This document shows, in pieces, positions 10,046 to 20,972 of a stretch of DNA of 64,000 nucleotides. Source of the DNA: Galdieria partita (taxonomy: Eukaryota > Rhodophyta > Bangiophyceae > Galdieriales > Galdieriaceae); assembly GCA_025991245.1 (NCBI GenBank), contig BQMJ01000016.1:205720-269719 (forward strand). The letters run 5' to 3'. The notes under the pieces were generated by a model that saw only the letters and a list, made by a program, of their open reading frames with translations, did no database searches and had not been told where the DNA came from. The translations under genes and the position numbers were made by a program. The stretch's first letter is position 1. Every line of letters begins with the position of its first letter.

Positions 10046-12505
10046 CTAACCCAATTTTGTAACAAGTTGATCTATCTTGGAAAACTGCCACTGCCAACGA
10101 CTATTGTACAAAAATGGTCGAAGGTCATAACGATTATCTTCTGGAGAATAATTCTCGGCATGATACGAAGGAGTAAGAATTGTCATCTTATGTCGATTCA
10201 TAGAATACATACGAAAGAAAAATTTAACCTGAAAAACATTCCTATCAGTTTTCATAATAATGAACGCGAAGCTTACTTTATCTGCAATTTGTGCATAACT
10301 TAAATGCTTCCATACTTGTGACAACTTGAGGAACATACTAACTGGCCCACAGCGACCCAATTTACGAAGACGACCATACCAAGTTAACTCTTCATAAGTC
10401 ATTCCCATATCTGCTTCATCCGTTTGGGTATACGAAGCAGTAATAGGTTCAAGTTCCGCTGTAGGAGGCGCTTCAGTAATACTCTTCAGGGATGCATATC
10501 CCAATCCATTCTCCTCCAGAGGTTTTGCAGCAAAAGAAAGAAATGTTTTTAGATCAACTTTTGAAATACCACCTAAAGAATAGAAATAAAAATTATATGT
10601 GCCTGCAATACATACAATAACTTGCCAATAGGATTGATATCTGCACTGCTACAATCATATTTTGTCAAATAACCTCGAAGTCCTTCATCCACATTGGCAC
10701 TTCCTAAAACCAATAAGGATCCTTTACGCCCTCGAATAAATGGCAACATTTGAGCAAAAAAATATGAAACCACCATTCGGATTCTTGCTTGAATATTTTG
10801 CAAGGCAAGATTTTCTGTTTCGCTTCCTCCATAAACTCTAAAACGAGGCATTTTGTCCTCTCCAAACACAAGACAAAAAAGCTTTACCTATTCCAACCAT
10901 TTTTCATCAACATTTCCATATGAATATAGATTAACAAGCAAACCATTGCATCCACAACAATATCCACATTGATATCTAAATGATAGGAGCCAATGTCATT
11001 GGCAAGAACTTTGGATCTTTCTTTGGTATCTTTTGATGAATTTTTGGTGCCCATAAAACAAGTATGAAATATACGCGATGCCAATTCACGTGCATCTGTT
11101 GGTACATATTTCGAGTCATGTGACTCTCCACATACACGACGAATATCTTCTAAGACTCGAATATATCCCTTTTGCACTGCACGACACAATAGTTGGCACA
11201 TACTTCCAACTATGGCTGCTGAAGCCGAAGAATCTGCTCCTCCACTTAGAGGCAGAAAGAAACCTGCTGCTCCACTTCTACGTAAATAATCCCACAACCA
11301 ACAGGCTGGTCCCAGAGCAATCTCCTCCATGGGATGATGAATACGTACCTATCCATGTTTTCGAATAAATATTCGTATCATATGAAACAACTAATGACTC
11401 TAAAACAACATCCAATATATTCTTACCTGAATTGGAGGCGATGGAACAATGTTCAAACCGTTATCAGATGAGTTACAAATATAAAATCCAGGAATTGTAA
11501 TTCTTGAAATGTCTTCCATTTCTGCTGCTTGAACGCCCCGTGAGGCAACAGCGACACGATGACTGGTCACTTCATCCAAATCTACAACACCAACTACAAC
11601 TTCAACTTCAGTTTCTAGACAAAATTGCGACCCTTGAGCAACTATTTGACCATTGACACAAATACAAGCACAGCCATCAAAATATAATCTTCCTCCATCG
11701 CAACCAAGTTGATTTGCATACAAGTAAACACCGCCTCCTTTTGAAGTTGCTCCACGTATCAAATTTAAACGTTGATCAAGTTTACGAAGATGATGATGGG
11801 ATCCTGAACCGTTTGCGAGTATCTCAACGCCATTTAGAAGATACTTAACATGTGGAGAGTCTACTGTAAATAATTCTTCACAAGTTTCCACAGCTAGACT
11901 AGTATCCTCAACTTCAATGATTGCTTCTCCAAAAGGGCAAGTTCTTTGACCCGTGATGTTCACTATGTCTTCAGGTAGCTTATATTTCTCCAAAACACTT
12001 CGTCTTTTCCAAGCGCGAAACCAACGAGACTCTCTATAGTTACCATCGTCGGCAAGAAAGAGCTTGGGTCTCAGAAGGATAATACGTCTATCATAAATAA
12101 GACAACGACAGTTATATGAAACACCCCGATGTAAAATAGGCAAGCCAACATCTACTAAAATACCCTCGGTTACTCGTGACTCTATCAACTCACCAATAAC
12201 TTCCCAAGAGTGCTGAAAAGTGTCGGGCTCAAGAAAGTGATCTTCGCAACCGTAGCCCTAACTACAAAATCAGTGAACTGCAAAAAATTCTGTTATGAAA
12301 CTTTTTATAACCGTTACTTCCAACTCTGGTCCAACACGATAACGGGCACCCTTCTCCTTCGCTTCCAAAATGGACTGCTGGATTCTGTTCAGGTTTCCTT
12401 GAAAGTCCATTGCCCACTACATATATAAGCATACTAAGATCATTTCCAACAAAATACAACTACCTGATTCAAGTTGCATGTTGCAATAACAGCAAGTCTC
12501 GTCAT
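10046..12505 (-). CDS. Glutamine-dependent NAD+ synthetase
   Basis: Seven exons (12505-12464, 12416-12312, 12257-11427, 11348-10944, 10887-10626, 10572-10277, 10228-10046) encode 707 aa, the usual size for the eukaryotic enzyme (about 706-714). The N-terminal nitrilase-type glutaminase domain shows the Glu in GPELE, the Lys in [15 protein letters not shown] and the Cys in ETCEELFT. The C-terminal synthetase domain shows the ATP loop [10 protein letters not shown], then [41 protein letters not shown] and [15 protein letters not shown]. It makes NAD from deamido-NAD, ATP and glutamine. Intron 5 (10573-10625) appears to be GC-AG: only a GCAAGT donor restores the conserved NPIGGIS junction. Confidence 0.95.
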
Positions 12506-12555
12506 AATAATAACTGATTCTCCCAAAAATCAATTTTGAATTTTCTACACTCACT

Positions 12556-13623
12556 TTATCCGATACCCGTATACAGCGCACCTTAAAGCAAAGTATAAGA
12601 GCATAAAAGTAAAAACGACAAAAATTCGATATACCAGAGTCTCTTGTTTTCTTTAGTAACCCAATATCTAAATCATGTCCTCGGTTCCCAGCGTTGTCCA
12701 TATCACTTGTTGAATTACTTGACTTGTTTACCTTCACTTTACTTGAGTTTATTTCTTCCACCTCATACTCCTTCCTAGGAATAACATCTCTGATGATCTT
12801 CTCTATCAAAGCTTCCGCATCTATTCGAGTGGCTTGAATATGCACGGGTATCTCTTCTTCCAGTTCCGATTCTAACTGTTCCGTATTCTCAGAAATGCTC
12901 TTTCCATTGGAATCCAAAAAGCCTTCTGTTTTACTTTCCAAGATGTAGAAAAAGTTCTTTTCAGCGGTTCTTGAATCCACGAGAGTTGACTCCAAGTCAA
13001 CCCAATCCTTATCACTCTTCTTCACATATCTTTCTTCGCTATTAAAATTGCCTTGTATTTCAGGAACCGAAGAGCCATATGTGTCTGATAAAGATGACAA
13101 AGTAACTTTGACACTCTTCAAAGGTCTTTTAAAAGTAGGGTCACCAGAAGTTTGTCTCAAAGCTAGAGTCAAACTTAGTACAGCATTGGTGCGACTTTCC
13201 TGAAGCAAGAAATTTTTGCGTACAAGAGGCAGACCTGCATATTCTGCCAAATCAAGTTCTACTATTCCATGTCTTATGTGACCTAGGCCAGTGTTTTTCT
13301 CCTCACGAACTGATATTCTCAAGCTACATGAACGAAGCTCTTCACCTCGTTCTCCAGCAGCACCAAACTTAACTGTGAAGATGAATTTATCATTCCATAT
13401 AACTGTGTTTCTCAGCACTTGAGCTCTCTTTGTAAAACCAAAGTGAGGATCAGCTACTTGAGGCAGCAACTATACCAGTGTCAATTAGTTACAAAGCAAG
13501 TAAAAGACAAATTAAAACCTTCCACTTTGCAAATATTGTTCCATGACTTAAAGGAAACTGTCTCAACTCTTCTAAGGATAAAGTAACTTGAAAGTCTCGG
13601 GTTTGTCGTCTGGTGGATAACAT
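12556..13623 (-). CDS. Protein with N-terminal C2 (C2-NT, EEIG1/EHBP1-like) domain
   Basis: Exons 13623-13519, 13469-12635 and 12581-12556 encode 321 aa. Residues 1-150 follow the C2-NT pattern of EEIG1/EHBP1 and plant relatives: DFQVTLSLEELRQFP at the start, a VIWNDKFIFTVKF strand pair, and GIVELDLAEYAGLP ending in NAVLSLTLALRQ. Such domains bind membranes or tether factors. The rest is acidic and low in complexity with no second domain. The last exon is only 26 nt. The start codon was chosen at 13623, 22 nt after the stop of the disordered protein gene, because the C2 strand begins right there and an in-frame stop lies upstream. The family assignment is by pattern and could be wrong. Confidence 0.6.
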
Positions 13624-13645
13624 TACAAGTTTGAATAATCGTTTA

Positions 13646-14882
13646 TTACAATTTCCACGAATTTTTGGGCACAATTGACTCTCTGTTCTTCTTTTCCGAA
13701 AACTTGGCAGAGGCTGCAATAGTGGGCTTCATGAACCTTGCTATACCAATACTTGGTTTTTTAGTTGTCTCTTTTTCGTGAGGTACTACAAATACAAGTT
13801 AGAAGCTTTTATGATGTTTTCAAAATGGTAAATACCTGTTGGATTGCCACTGGGTTGTGTTGCTTTTTTAGAAGACCACTTTCCTGTCTTGCTTTGTGGG
13901 TTGAAAAGTCTTCCAGTATCCATGTTATCTTCTTGTTTTTTCTTTTCTTTGGCAGCTGAACTCTGCGTGGGCTTGTAGAGACTTTTGCTAGATGAACGTC
14001 TGAGAATGGAAGGTTGGGACATTTGGTGTTCTGAACTGGCACTATCTGCTTTTGAAGATGCCATTCTTTGCTGTCCAGGACTAGCAGCATCACTTTCAGC
14101 TGGTGAAGTATTTCCTGAAGCCCTTTCTTCCGAACCTTTTACGATTCGGGAACTACTTCGTCTTTTTAGAGGACTAGGAGAACCAGTTTGACCAGATAAA
14201 AGAGTAGCAGAATTTTTTCGACTTATAGAAGCTCCTTTGGTATCTTTGAGGCCTGCTGTTACAGTTTGTTTTCTCGACTTTGTAAAATTCTTCTTTTTTG
14301 GTTCATTAGCCTCTTTTTGTGTGGAATATACTGTTTCGTCAAAGGAATTCGTTTCTTGCATATTGGTAAGCTGTAACTTTGGCAGTGTATGGCTATTAGA
14401 ATCAATATTGTTCAATCCTTCTTCGTCACATGATGGGGACAGCTTTTTGTCCTCGGTTTCCTTTGTCGAGTTGTTGTCGGACTCTTGGTTCTGCGAGTGA
14501 TTACTGCTATCAACTAAAGAATTTTTTTCAGAGGAAGATACCTGGATTGTTGATTCGGGACTTTCCTCGTCACTTAGTTGAGCTTGACTCGTTTTTGCGA
14601 CATCTGAACCATCCTTCATTTGTGTTTCGTTGTCTGCAACTTCGTTTGTGTTTTGGAAATTTGAAGAAGAGGTTTCAAAAACATTTTCTGAGCTTTGCAA
14701 GTTTTCTTCAAGGTTTTCTTCTTTCAGTTCAGTTTGTTTATCCTCATTGAAGCTCTTTGGAACTTGTTCTAAAGACTCAATATCGTTAGTTGGAATTTCG
14801 GGCTCCACTTTTATCCCTTGAAAGAACATTGTTATATATATAGAGTTCTTCAGTAGCACAAATCGTTCTAAATACCTTCCAT
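13646..14882 (-). CDS. Ser-rich intrinsically disordered protein (375 aa)
   Basis: I do not recognise this protein. Exons 14882-14876, 14816-13836 and 13785-13646 give 375 aa. The seven-base first exon (ATG GAA G) is inferred from a good donor (GTATTT) and acceptor (TTCAAG) that make a 59-bp intron; otherwise an ATG at 14829 would serve. The N-terminal half is acidic with many Glu, Ser and Asn. The C-terminal half is basic and Ser/Lys-rich with repeated RRSSS, SRKNS and ILRRSSS clusters that look like basophilic kinase sites. It has no membrane segment. A microtubule- or nucleic-acid-binding role is possible but not shown. It is the first of a co-directional minus-strand run that continues through C2, NAD synthetase and NMNAT. 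Confidence 0.6.
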
Positions 14883-15182
14883 ATTATGAAGTATGTCAGA
14901 GTTGGGGCCTTGGAGTACGTTTTGCACAAAGATGGAAATCAACTTGGCCAAATTTCAAATTGACGTGGCCATATGAGGATCCTTTGTTCCCTCCTCTTTC
15001 AGGCACTCCATTTTTCAATGCAGTCATTTCAAGACTCATTCATCATTTCCCATCTCACTCGATCCAAATGGAAGAGCCACGGATTTTCTTATACGCAAAG
15101 GAAAATATTGTTTGAACATTCAGGCGAATCCAATCTCAAAGGTAGAAAAAGAACCGATAATTGAAGCTTATTTGAGATAACT
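14883..15182. promoter_or_regulatory. Divergent promoter region of the disordered protein and PiT genes
   Basis: A 300-nt interval between divergent start codons. No individual elements could be assigned. A 63-codon plus-strand ORF inside it lacks any recognisable feature. Confidence 0.35.
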
Positions 15183-16721
15183 ATGTCGAATGAAAGAGGG
15201 TGGCCACTTACGTTCTCTATACACAACTCTTTTATTTTGGCCAAAACATGCGTTGCTTGTAACAGAGCAAGTCGCGGCTACTCCACGATCGGCACCTTTT
15301 CTCCTTGGAGAAGAGGAAGGTATTCGCATTCTGTTTCTACAACTCTGGAACGAAATAGACAATACTTTAGAAGGAAACAAGTAATTTCCAAGAAACCTCG
15401 GTTTTTTCTTGTTACTGCTGCTTTTAGCATTACTCCGGTTCTTATACTGTTTTCTGGTGGGTTAGTTGCTTTTTTTCTGAGTGCTGCTTTAGGAGGAAAC
15501 GATGTTGCCAACGCTATGGGAACTTCTGTTGGAACAGGAGCAGTCTCTGTAAAAACTGCGCTTGCCATTGGTGCAGTTATGGAGTTTGCTGGAGCAGTTC
15601 TACTTGGATCAAGAGTCACACAGACTATAGGTAGTGGAGTTATTTCCATAGGTCCCTTTGTAGGTTTAGGTGCGTCTTCAACTCTGAACTATATGTTGGG
15701 AATGTTCTGTGTTTTATTGGCAAGTACTCTGTGGCTCATACTCGCCACTATTTTGGGACTTCCGGTCTCTTCTACTCATTCCGTTGTTGGTGGTTTACTT
15801 GGTTTCGGTATTTCAGCCGGTTGGAAAATCAATATAACTCAAGTGTTACGAATTCTATCTAGTTGGCTTATAAGTCCAGTTTTTGGTGGTATCATAGCAT
15901 TTTTTATGTATTATTCTCTCCGAAAGTTGATATTTAAACGATCATCGCCATTAGTCGTGTTGAAACGACTGTTGCCAATTTTGATAGGTTCCATTTTATT
16001 TATATTGAGTTTATTTCTATTGATGAAAAACGAAGGCAAGCAAGATTTTGGTAAATTGTTCACTGTTGCTATGGGTGTTTCTATGACTTCAGCAGGCTTA
16101 GTGGCAGCATTGATGCAAAATCTTGGTCTCTTAAACTCTCCAATGAACACAAAAGAAACTTTTCCTGTCTCGGAACGTAAAGGCACCAATGGACAAGAAG
16201 GAAGTGAAGTTGAATATATTTTTGGTCTTCTTCAGTTCACCACTGCCTGTTTTGTTGCCTTTTCACACGGCAGCAATGACGTCTCGAATGCTATCGGCCC
16301 TTTTGCTGCTATTTATTCATTGTGGAAGTGTTATCCTCTCATAGGAATGGCTTTACAATTCGAAGTGCCTCCTTGGATTCTTGTTATGGGAGGTTTGGGT
16401 CTTTCAGTTGGCTTGGTGTTATTTGGGCAATCTGTAATGGATACGGTAGGCCGAAAGATTACACATTTAGTTCCTAGCAAAGGCTTTTGTGTTGAGTTAT
16501 CTACAGCAATGACAGTAATGTTGGCCAGTGAGTTTGGGCTCCCTATTAGTACCACGCATACACTCATTGGATGTATCGTTGCTGTTGGTTTGGCTAGTGG
16601 GAATAGAGAGATTGATGTTAAGGTACTTCGTAGCATAGTATTGAGCTGGTTTGTGACAGTCCCATTCACAGCATTGCTTAGTATGGCATCGTTCCTTCTT
16701 TTAAAGCATTGGTTACCCTGA
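15183..16721 (+). CDS. PiT-family phosphate transporter with plastid-type leader (PHT2-like)
   Basis: An intronless gene of 512 aa starting at ATG 15183. Residues 1-75 are rich in Ser, Arg and Thr without acidic clusters and look like an organellar transit peptide. Two PHO4 repeats follow: the first with GGNDVANAMGTSVGTGA, the second with HGSNDVSNAIGPFAA, separated by a hydrophilic loop at about residues 315-345. Ten or more hydrophobic segments are visible. The second repeat ends with the conserved FGLPISTTHTLIG. PiT proteins cotransport phosphate with Na+ or H+. The leader suggests the plastid inner envelope, as in plant PHT2;1, but that is inference. Confidence 0.9.
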   Translation: MSNERGWPLTFSIHNSFILAKTCVACNRASRGYSTIGTFSPWRRGRYSHSVSTTLERNRQYFRRKQVISKKPRFFLVTAAFSITPVLILFSGGLVAFFLSAALGGNDVANAMGTSVGTGAVSVKTALAIGAVMEFAGAVLLGSRVTQTIGSGVISIGPFVGLGASSTLNYMLGMFCVLLASTLWLILATILGLPVSSTHSVVGGLLGFGISAGWKINITQVLRILSSWLISPVFGGIIAFFMYYSLRKLIFKRSSPLVVLKRLLPILIGSILFILSLFLLMKNEGKQDFGKLFTVAMGVSMTSAGLVAALMQNLGLLNSPMNTKETFPVSERKGTNGQEGSEVEYIFGLLQFTTACFVAFSHGSNDVSNAIGPFAAIYSLWKCYPLIGMALQFEVPPWILVMGGLGLSVGLVLFGQSVMDTVGRKITHLVPSKGFCVELSTAMTVMLASEFGLPISTTHTLIGCIVAVGLASGNREIDVKVLRSIVLSWFVTVPFTALLSMASFLLLKHWLP

Positions 16722-17430
16722 CATTTTCGTTTCACTCTTGGATTATTCAAACTTGTTGTGAATGGGAACACGAAAGAAAATGTTTTGCTTGTCATATGTG
16801 TCAGTTTTGACACTTCTTGTGTTGCTGATGCCATGGATCTATTTCCTACGATAACATTCAAATACACTCCTTCATTTCAACGGCTTTTTGTCCTTGTAGT
16901 AAACTGTGTTGATTTGCCAGAGATACATTTTAGATTTTTCCAAATACTAGCTTATTTAGATAAATAGCAACAACACTTCAATATCGACAGATGTCAATTG
17001 CCTCTATCTCCAGCTTACGATAGGGCACTTATCATTGGAAAGTACCCTATCAAACGATACAACACCCAACTGAAGATTTTGACTCTTGAAACTTAAAGGA
17101 GTTGGGAGCAAAAATTCCTCTATTCAAAATAAAAGAGCAAAATGAAAGACAAACTGCATGAAATCAAGTGAGGTTGAAAGTTGTGAGTTCTTCAAAACTT
17201 TCAACCGGAGCCGTTCCCTGCCAACTGAAGTTGAGTTAGAAAAATTACAAAATAAAACATAGAACAGCAATAGTAAAATCGCATTGGGCTTTCATAAACT
17301 GCCTATTTGTCAGTTGCATAGCAGATCTGACGAATTTCTGGAGACGCCCTCATCATAGCACCCAAAATCTCCCAAATCTATTTATTAGTCTTGTTGAAAG
17401 CTTCTTTGTATTTCGTATCGCCTGGAATAT
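16722..17430. other. 700-nt gene-free gap with two strong hairpins (possible structured RNA)
   Basis: No credible protein gene lies here. Two inverted repeats stand out. GATAGGGCACT (17019-17029) pairs with AGTACCCTATC (17041-17051) at 10 of 11 positions. GGTTGAAAGTT (17172-17182) pairs perfectly with AACTTTCAACC (17196-17206) across a 13-nt loop. Two hairpins about 120 nt apart could belong to a snoRNA-like or other structured RNA, to a 3' UTR of the PiT gene, or be chance. I could not match them to a known RNA family. Confidence 0.3.
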
Positions 17431-18629
17431 ATGTCGAGTTACACAACAAGCAGAGAACTTGTTCGAGTAAAATTTTTGAAGCCCTTTGCTGCTTATGTGG
17501 AAAGAAGTAATATGTCGAACAGTTTGAGCGAAAATCAAGTTCTCATCAAGACGAAATTTTCTGGTATCAGTACTGGAACAGAGTTACTATTCTATCGGGG
17601 TCTTGTTCCAGAATCATTGGAAACGGACGCGTTGTTTTCACGTAAACCCGTTAGTTATCCTATATCTTATGGCTATTCCTTAGTGGGAACAGTTGTGGAA
17701 GTAGGAAACCAAGTAGATCCTCATATAGTTCCGTTTGCTATTTAACTCTTGAAACTTTATCTCGCTAACATTTCCTTCTCAGTGGCTCGGTCGCCGTGTC
17801 TTTTGTTTTTCGCCACATCAGAGTTATGTCATTTGTCAAATTGATCAACTCCTTTGTATTCCAGATAATGTCGAGTTTGAAGATGCCATTTTCCTGCCTT
17901 GGATGGAGACAGCTATTTGCCTTGTGCATGATGGTGCTCCCTTACTAGGAGACCATGCAGTTATCTTTGGACAAGGTGTTGTTGGACTACTCTTGGCCGC
18001 TTTGCTTTGTTTTTTTCCTCTGGCTAGCTTGAGTGTTGTCGAAAATTCAACTAACCGAAAAGAAATTTCTCGTTCGTTTGTAAAGAATGCTCAGTTCTAC
18101 TCTCCTGTAGAAGTTGAACAGAGCCACTTTTTACTTTGTGGAAACAATGAAGACCGGCAGAAAGCTGATATGGTGAGTTGAATTGTTTGATTCCTTAAGA
18201 ATTGACACTTTGCAGACTTTTGAAGTTTCTGGTAATGCTGAAGCCTTGAACGAAGCTATTTTGTGTACTCGTTATGACGGTAGAGTGATAATTGGATCGT
18301 GGTTTGGTAAACAGCATATTTCTTTACCAGCAATTGGAAGTTATTTCCATAGAAGTCATCTGACCATTATCTCTTCACAAGTTAGTTTTATTCCACCTCA
18401 TCTTTCGGGTCGATGGGACAAACAGCGAAGATTTGGAGTTGCCTGGGAACATATTAAGAAACTACAGCCATCTCAGCTGATCAGTAAAATTGTGAAAGTA
18501 GTAAGCAAAGTAAGAAGAAACAAGAACGTGTTGAATGACGAGCCTTTGTAGGATGAAGCCTGTAGAGTATATGAACAAATGGATGCAGATCCTAACAGTG
18601 TTGTTCAAATATTGTTTACATATGACTAG
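17431..18629 (+). CDS. Medium-chain dehydrogenase/reductase (BchC/zinc-dehydrogenase-like)
   Basis: Exons 17431-17727, 17783-18172, 18216-18500 and 18552-18629 (introns 43-55 bp) encode 349 aa. The N-terminal catalytic domain contains FSGISTGTELLFYRG and YPISYGYSLVGTVVEVG, typical of MDR proteins grouped with bacterial BchC-like and threonine-dehydrogenase-like enzymes. A Rossmann segment AVIFGQGVVGLLLAALL follows, and a C-terminal segment IIGSWFGKQHISLP. The usual structural zinc cysteines are not evident. It should be an NAD(P)-dependent oxidoreductase of unknown substrate. The last exon is supported by a donor (GTAAGC) that avoids an early stop and adds a family-like tail. The pattern is more bacterial than typically eukaryotic. 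Confidence 0.8.
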
Positions 18630-19040
18630 AAAGGATCTTATTGATTGCTTTTATTTGTTAAAGGAATGGATCTTATTGATTTCAACTTTCTTGGGTGTAT
18701 TTTGAACTTTCAGAACTTGCTCTTCTGATTTCCTTTCTATGTGATTGTCGACACGAACTTTTATAAATACTTATATGATTGGCATTGAGTATCTGTATGT
18801 CTTTACTCATTTCATGAAATTTCCCATGCCTTGTTGCATCATCAAAATAGAATATTTGCTTCTCTGGCAGAATGTTCTGTTTTGCGCCATTCTGTGACTG
18901 GTTGTGATGGACTTTGCATTTTCTCAGTTTTGTAGTAGAATAGGGTCCAGTAATACAATAAATTTTCCTTCTAAAGTATTTTCAACAACGAACTGAAAGG
19001 TAAAAAAATTACTTACTTGATACCTCCTCTCCAAGCCTCC
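18630..19040. other. Intergenic region upstream of the methyltransferase gene
   Basis: AT-rich spacer with two nearby copies of GGATCTTATTGATT (about 18633 and 18668). No ORF or RNA gene was recognised. It presumably carries the dehydrogenase 3' end and the methyltransferase promoter. Confidence 0.4.
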
Positions 19041-20073
19041 ATGCAAATGGCGCGCAGAACAAAAATGGCATTTGCGAAACAGGCCGAGTAAGATAAAGAT
19101 TTTCTGTCTCCAGCGAAATATTAAGTTAAGTTATCTAGCAAATTTGCTTGCTATGAAGAAGCTATTCAAAATCCAAGGAAGGATGTTATTTTCTTGACCA
19201 AGGTCTGTTTGAGTTGTTAAGGAGAGTTTGTAAAGTTGTCTCAGTTGTTACGTGCAGACCTTTCAGAGCGAATTCCATCGAAAGGCGCTACGACTTCGAG
19301 AAGACTTTTGTGGCACTGCTGCAATTTCTCGTGAATTTATAAGTTCTGACTTTGAAAGGTTTGCGGTTGGAGTCGACATAGACTCGCGAGCAATTGACTG
19401 GTACTCTTCTGTTTGTCCCTATTTTCAAGTGGCAAGATTGAGTTTGACTAGGTGTATTGAACACGGTTTGTCCAGTCTTCATTCTGGCAGCGATAGACTG
19501 GAACTAGTACTGGCAGACTGTAGAGAGTTTCAGGTATGCTTCACAATCTCTGTAGTTGCTATTCGCCTTTATATGAAATTTTCCGATTTCTTATAGGATA
19601 CAAGGTGCTACGATATTATTTCTGCAAACAACTATAGCTTGTTCTTGTTGACTTCTCGAATAGACCTGATTAAGTATCTGAAACGAGTAAAAGAATGTTT
19701 GGATCCTAGTCACGGAATGTTCATATGTGATTTGACCGGTGGGTCAGACTGTTTTGTAAAACGGAAAGTAAAACGTCAATGTGGTAGTCTTGTCTATATT
19801 TGGGAACAAGAAGGTTACAACTTCATTGATGCCAGTTGGCAATGTGCACTTTCTTTTCTTTTTCGTGATGGTTCATCATTGAAACGTTGTTTTCAGTACA
19901 CTTGGAGGCTTTGGACCATTGCGGAAGTAATGGATGCCTTGTACGAAGTAGGATTCAATAAAATCAGAGTATGGTTCTCTGATCTGGATGAAGCCGAAGA
20001 ATTTGTATATGAAGAAACGTCAAATATTTCTGGCACAGTGAAAAGCTGGAATGCTATCATTGCGGCAGTCTGA
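19041..20073 (+). CDS. Class I SAM-dependent methyltransferase (LREDFCGTA family)
   Basis: Four exons (19041-19087, 19139-19202, 19258-19533, 19597-20073) encode 287 aa. An opening YEEAIQNPRKDVIFL segment leads into LREDFCGTAAISREF, which replaces the usual glycine-rich SAM loop in this family. VGVDIDSRAIDWY supplies the acidic end of strand 2, and YDIISANNYSLFLL is the motif-IV region. The family is common in bacteria, annotated only as class I methyltransferases; its substrate is unknown to me. The exon chain was fixed by the family pattern across exons 1-3. No targeting signal is clear. A bacterial origin by transfer is possible but untested. Confidence 0.8.
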
Positions 20074-20326
20074 AATCAGTCGGAGATGGAGGTTGTTAGA
20101 AGTTTTTGCAAGTTATTTATCCGGATATATTTATATATACAACACAAACAGTTTAGCCCGATATAAAGACGATGATAAGAGCTTTTATCGATTTTTGCTT
20201 CTTTCATGGGCTTATTTCAGAAAATTTTCCAATCATTCATTTCCACAAGAAAATAAAATGCCTTTAAAAGACTTGTCAAACCATATTTACTGCTAGTTAT
20301 TTAAAGGTTCATATAATCTGTGTGTT

Positions 20327-20972
20327 TTAAAAGCACTCTGTTGTTATCTGACATTTTCCATTTACACAAACTTTGGTCGTCCGACAATTTCTGTTTCCCC
20401 CTCTTGAATTAGACGACTTCCTGTTGCCTTTGGATGTCTTAAAACTTCTCGAGTTTGGTCCTTGTCCAAAGAAGTCATTCATGAAAAAGTCGCCAAAAGG
20501 GAAACCTTGAAAAGCTTGTTCTGAAAAACGATATGCCGAACCTTGGCCATGGAAATCTTTGCTGGTGCCTTGCTGTATTCCTTCCTCACCATAAAGGTCG
20601 TATGCTTCTCTCTGTTGTGGGTCTGACAAAACTTCATAAGCTATTTTAAAAAAAGTGAAAACCTTTTTTTCCGAAACCTTTCATTTTTACTTACCTTCCG
20701 CAATTTCACGGAATTTCAGTTCAGCTTTCTTATCCCCTCCATTTTTGTCAGGGTGATACTTTCTAGCCAACTGATGGTATGCTCGCTTGATTTCTCCTGT
20801 GACAAGTCAAACGTGTATTCAAGAAAACATATAGCCACATACTGTCTGAAGCGTTCTTATCCACACCTAACACACTATAGTAACTTCGTTTCGCGTTTGC
20901 CAACGTAAAAATAGTCATAAAGGCAAAACAAAACAGTAATACAAGTCGTACAGTACTATGGCACGTTTCCAT
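20327..20972 (-). CDS. Secretory-pathway J-domain (DnaJ) protein
   Basis: Exons 20972-20843, 20796-20695 and 20640-20327 encode 181 aa. Residues 1-28 form a signal peptide (a hydrophobic [13 protein letters not shown] core ending ANA). The J domain follows directly: [13 protein letters not shown], then [19 protein letters not shown] with the essential HPD, ending in [18 protein letters not shown]. After this comes a Gly/Phe-rich stretch ([15 protein letters not shown]) and a short Cys-containing tail without zinc fingers or a client-binding domain. It resembles ER-lumen ERdj proteins that recruit BiP. There is no KDEL-type signal at the C-terminus. The first intron is only 46 bp. Confidence 0.9.

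Noticed and set aside
12417-12555. Extension of the C2 protein frame into the NAD synthetase start
   Set aside because: A 53-bp intron (12582-12634) ends the C2 protein at 12556 and avoids overlap; the extended tail has no domain character.
13765-14821. Several plus-strand ORFs of 60-106 codons
   Set aside because: They are mirror frames of the Ser-rich disordered protein on the minus strand; low-complexity codons on one strand create open frames on the other.
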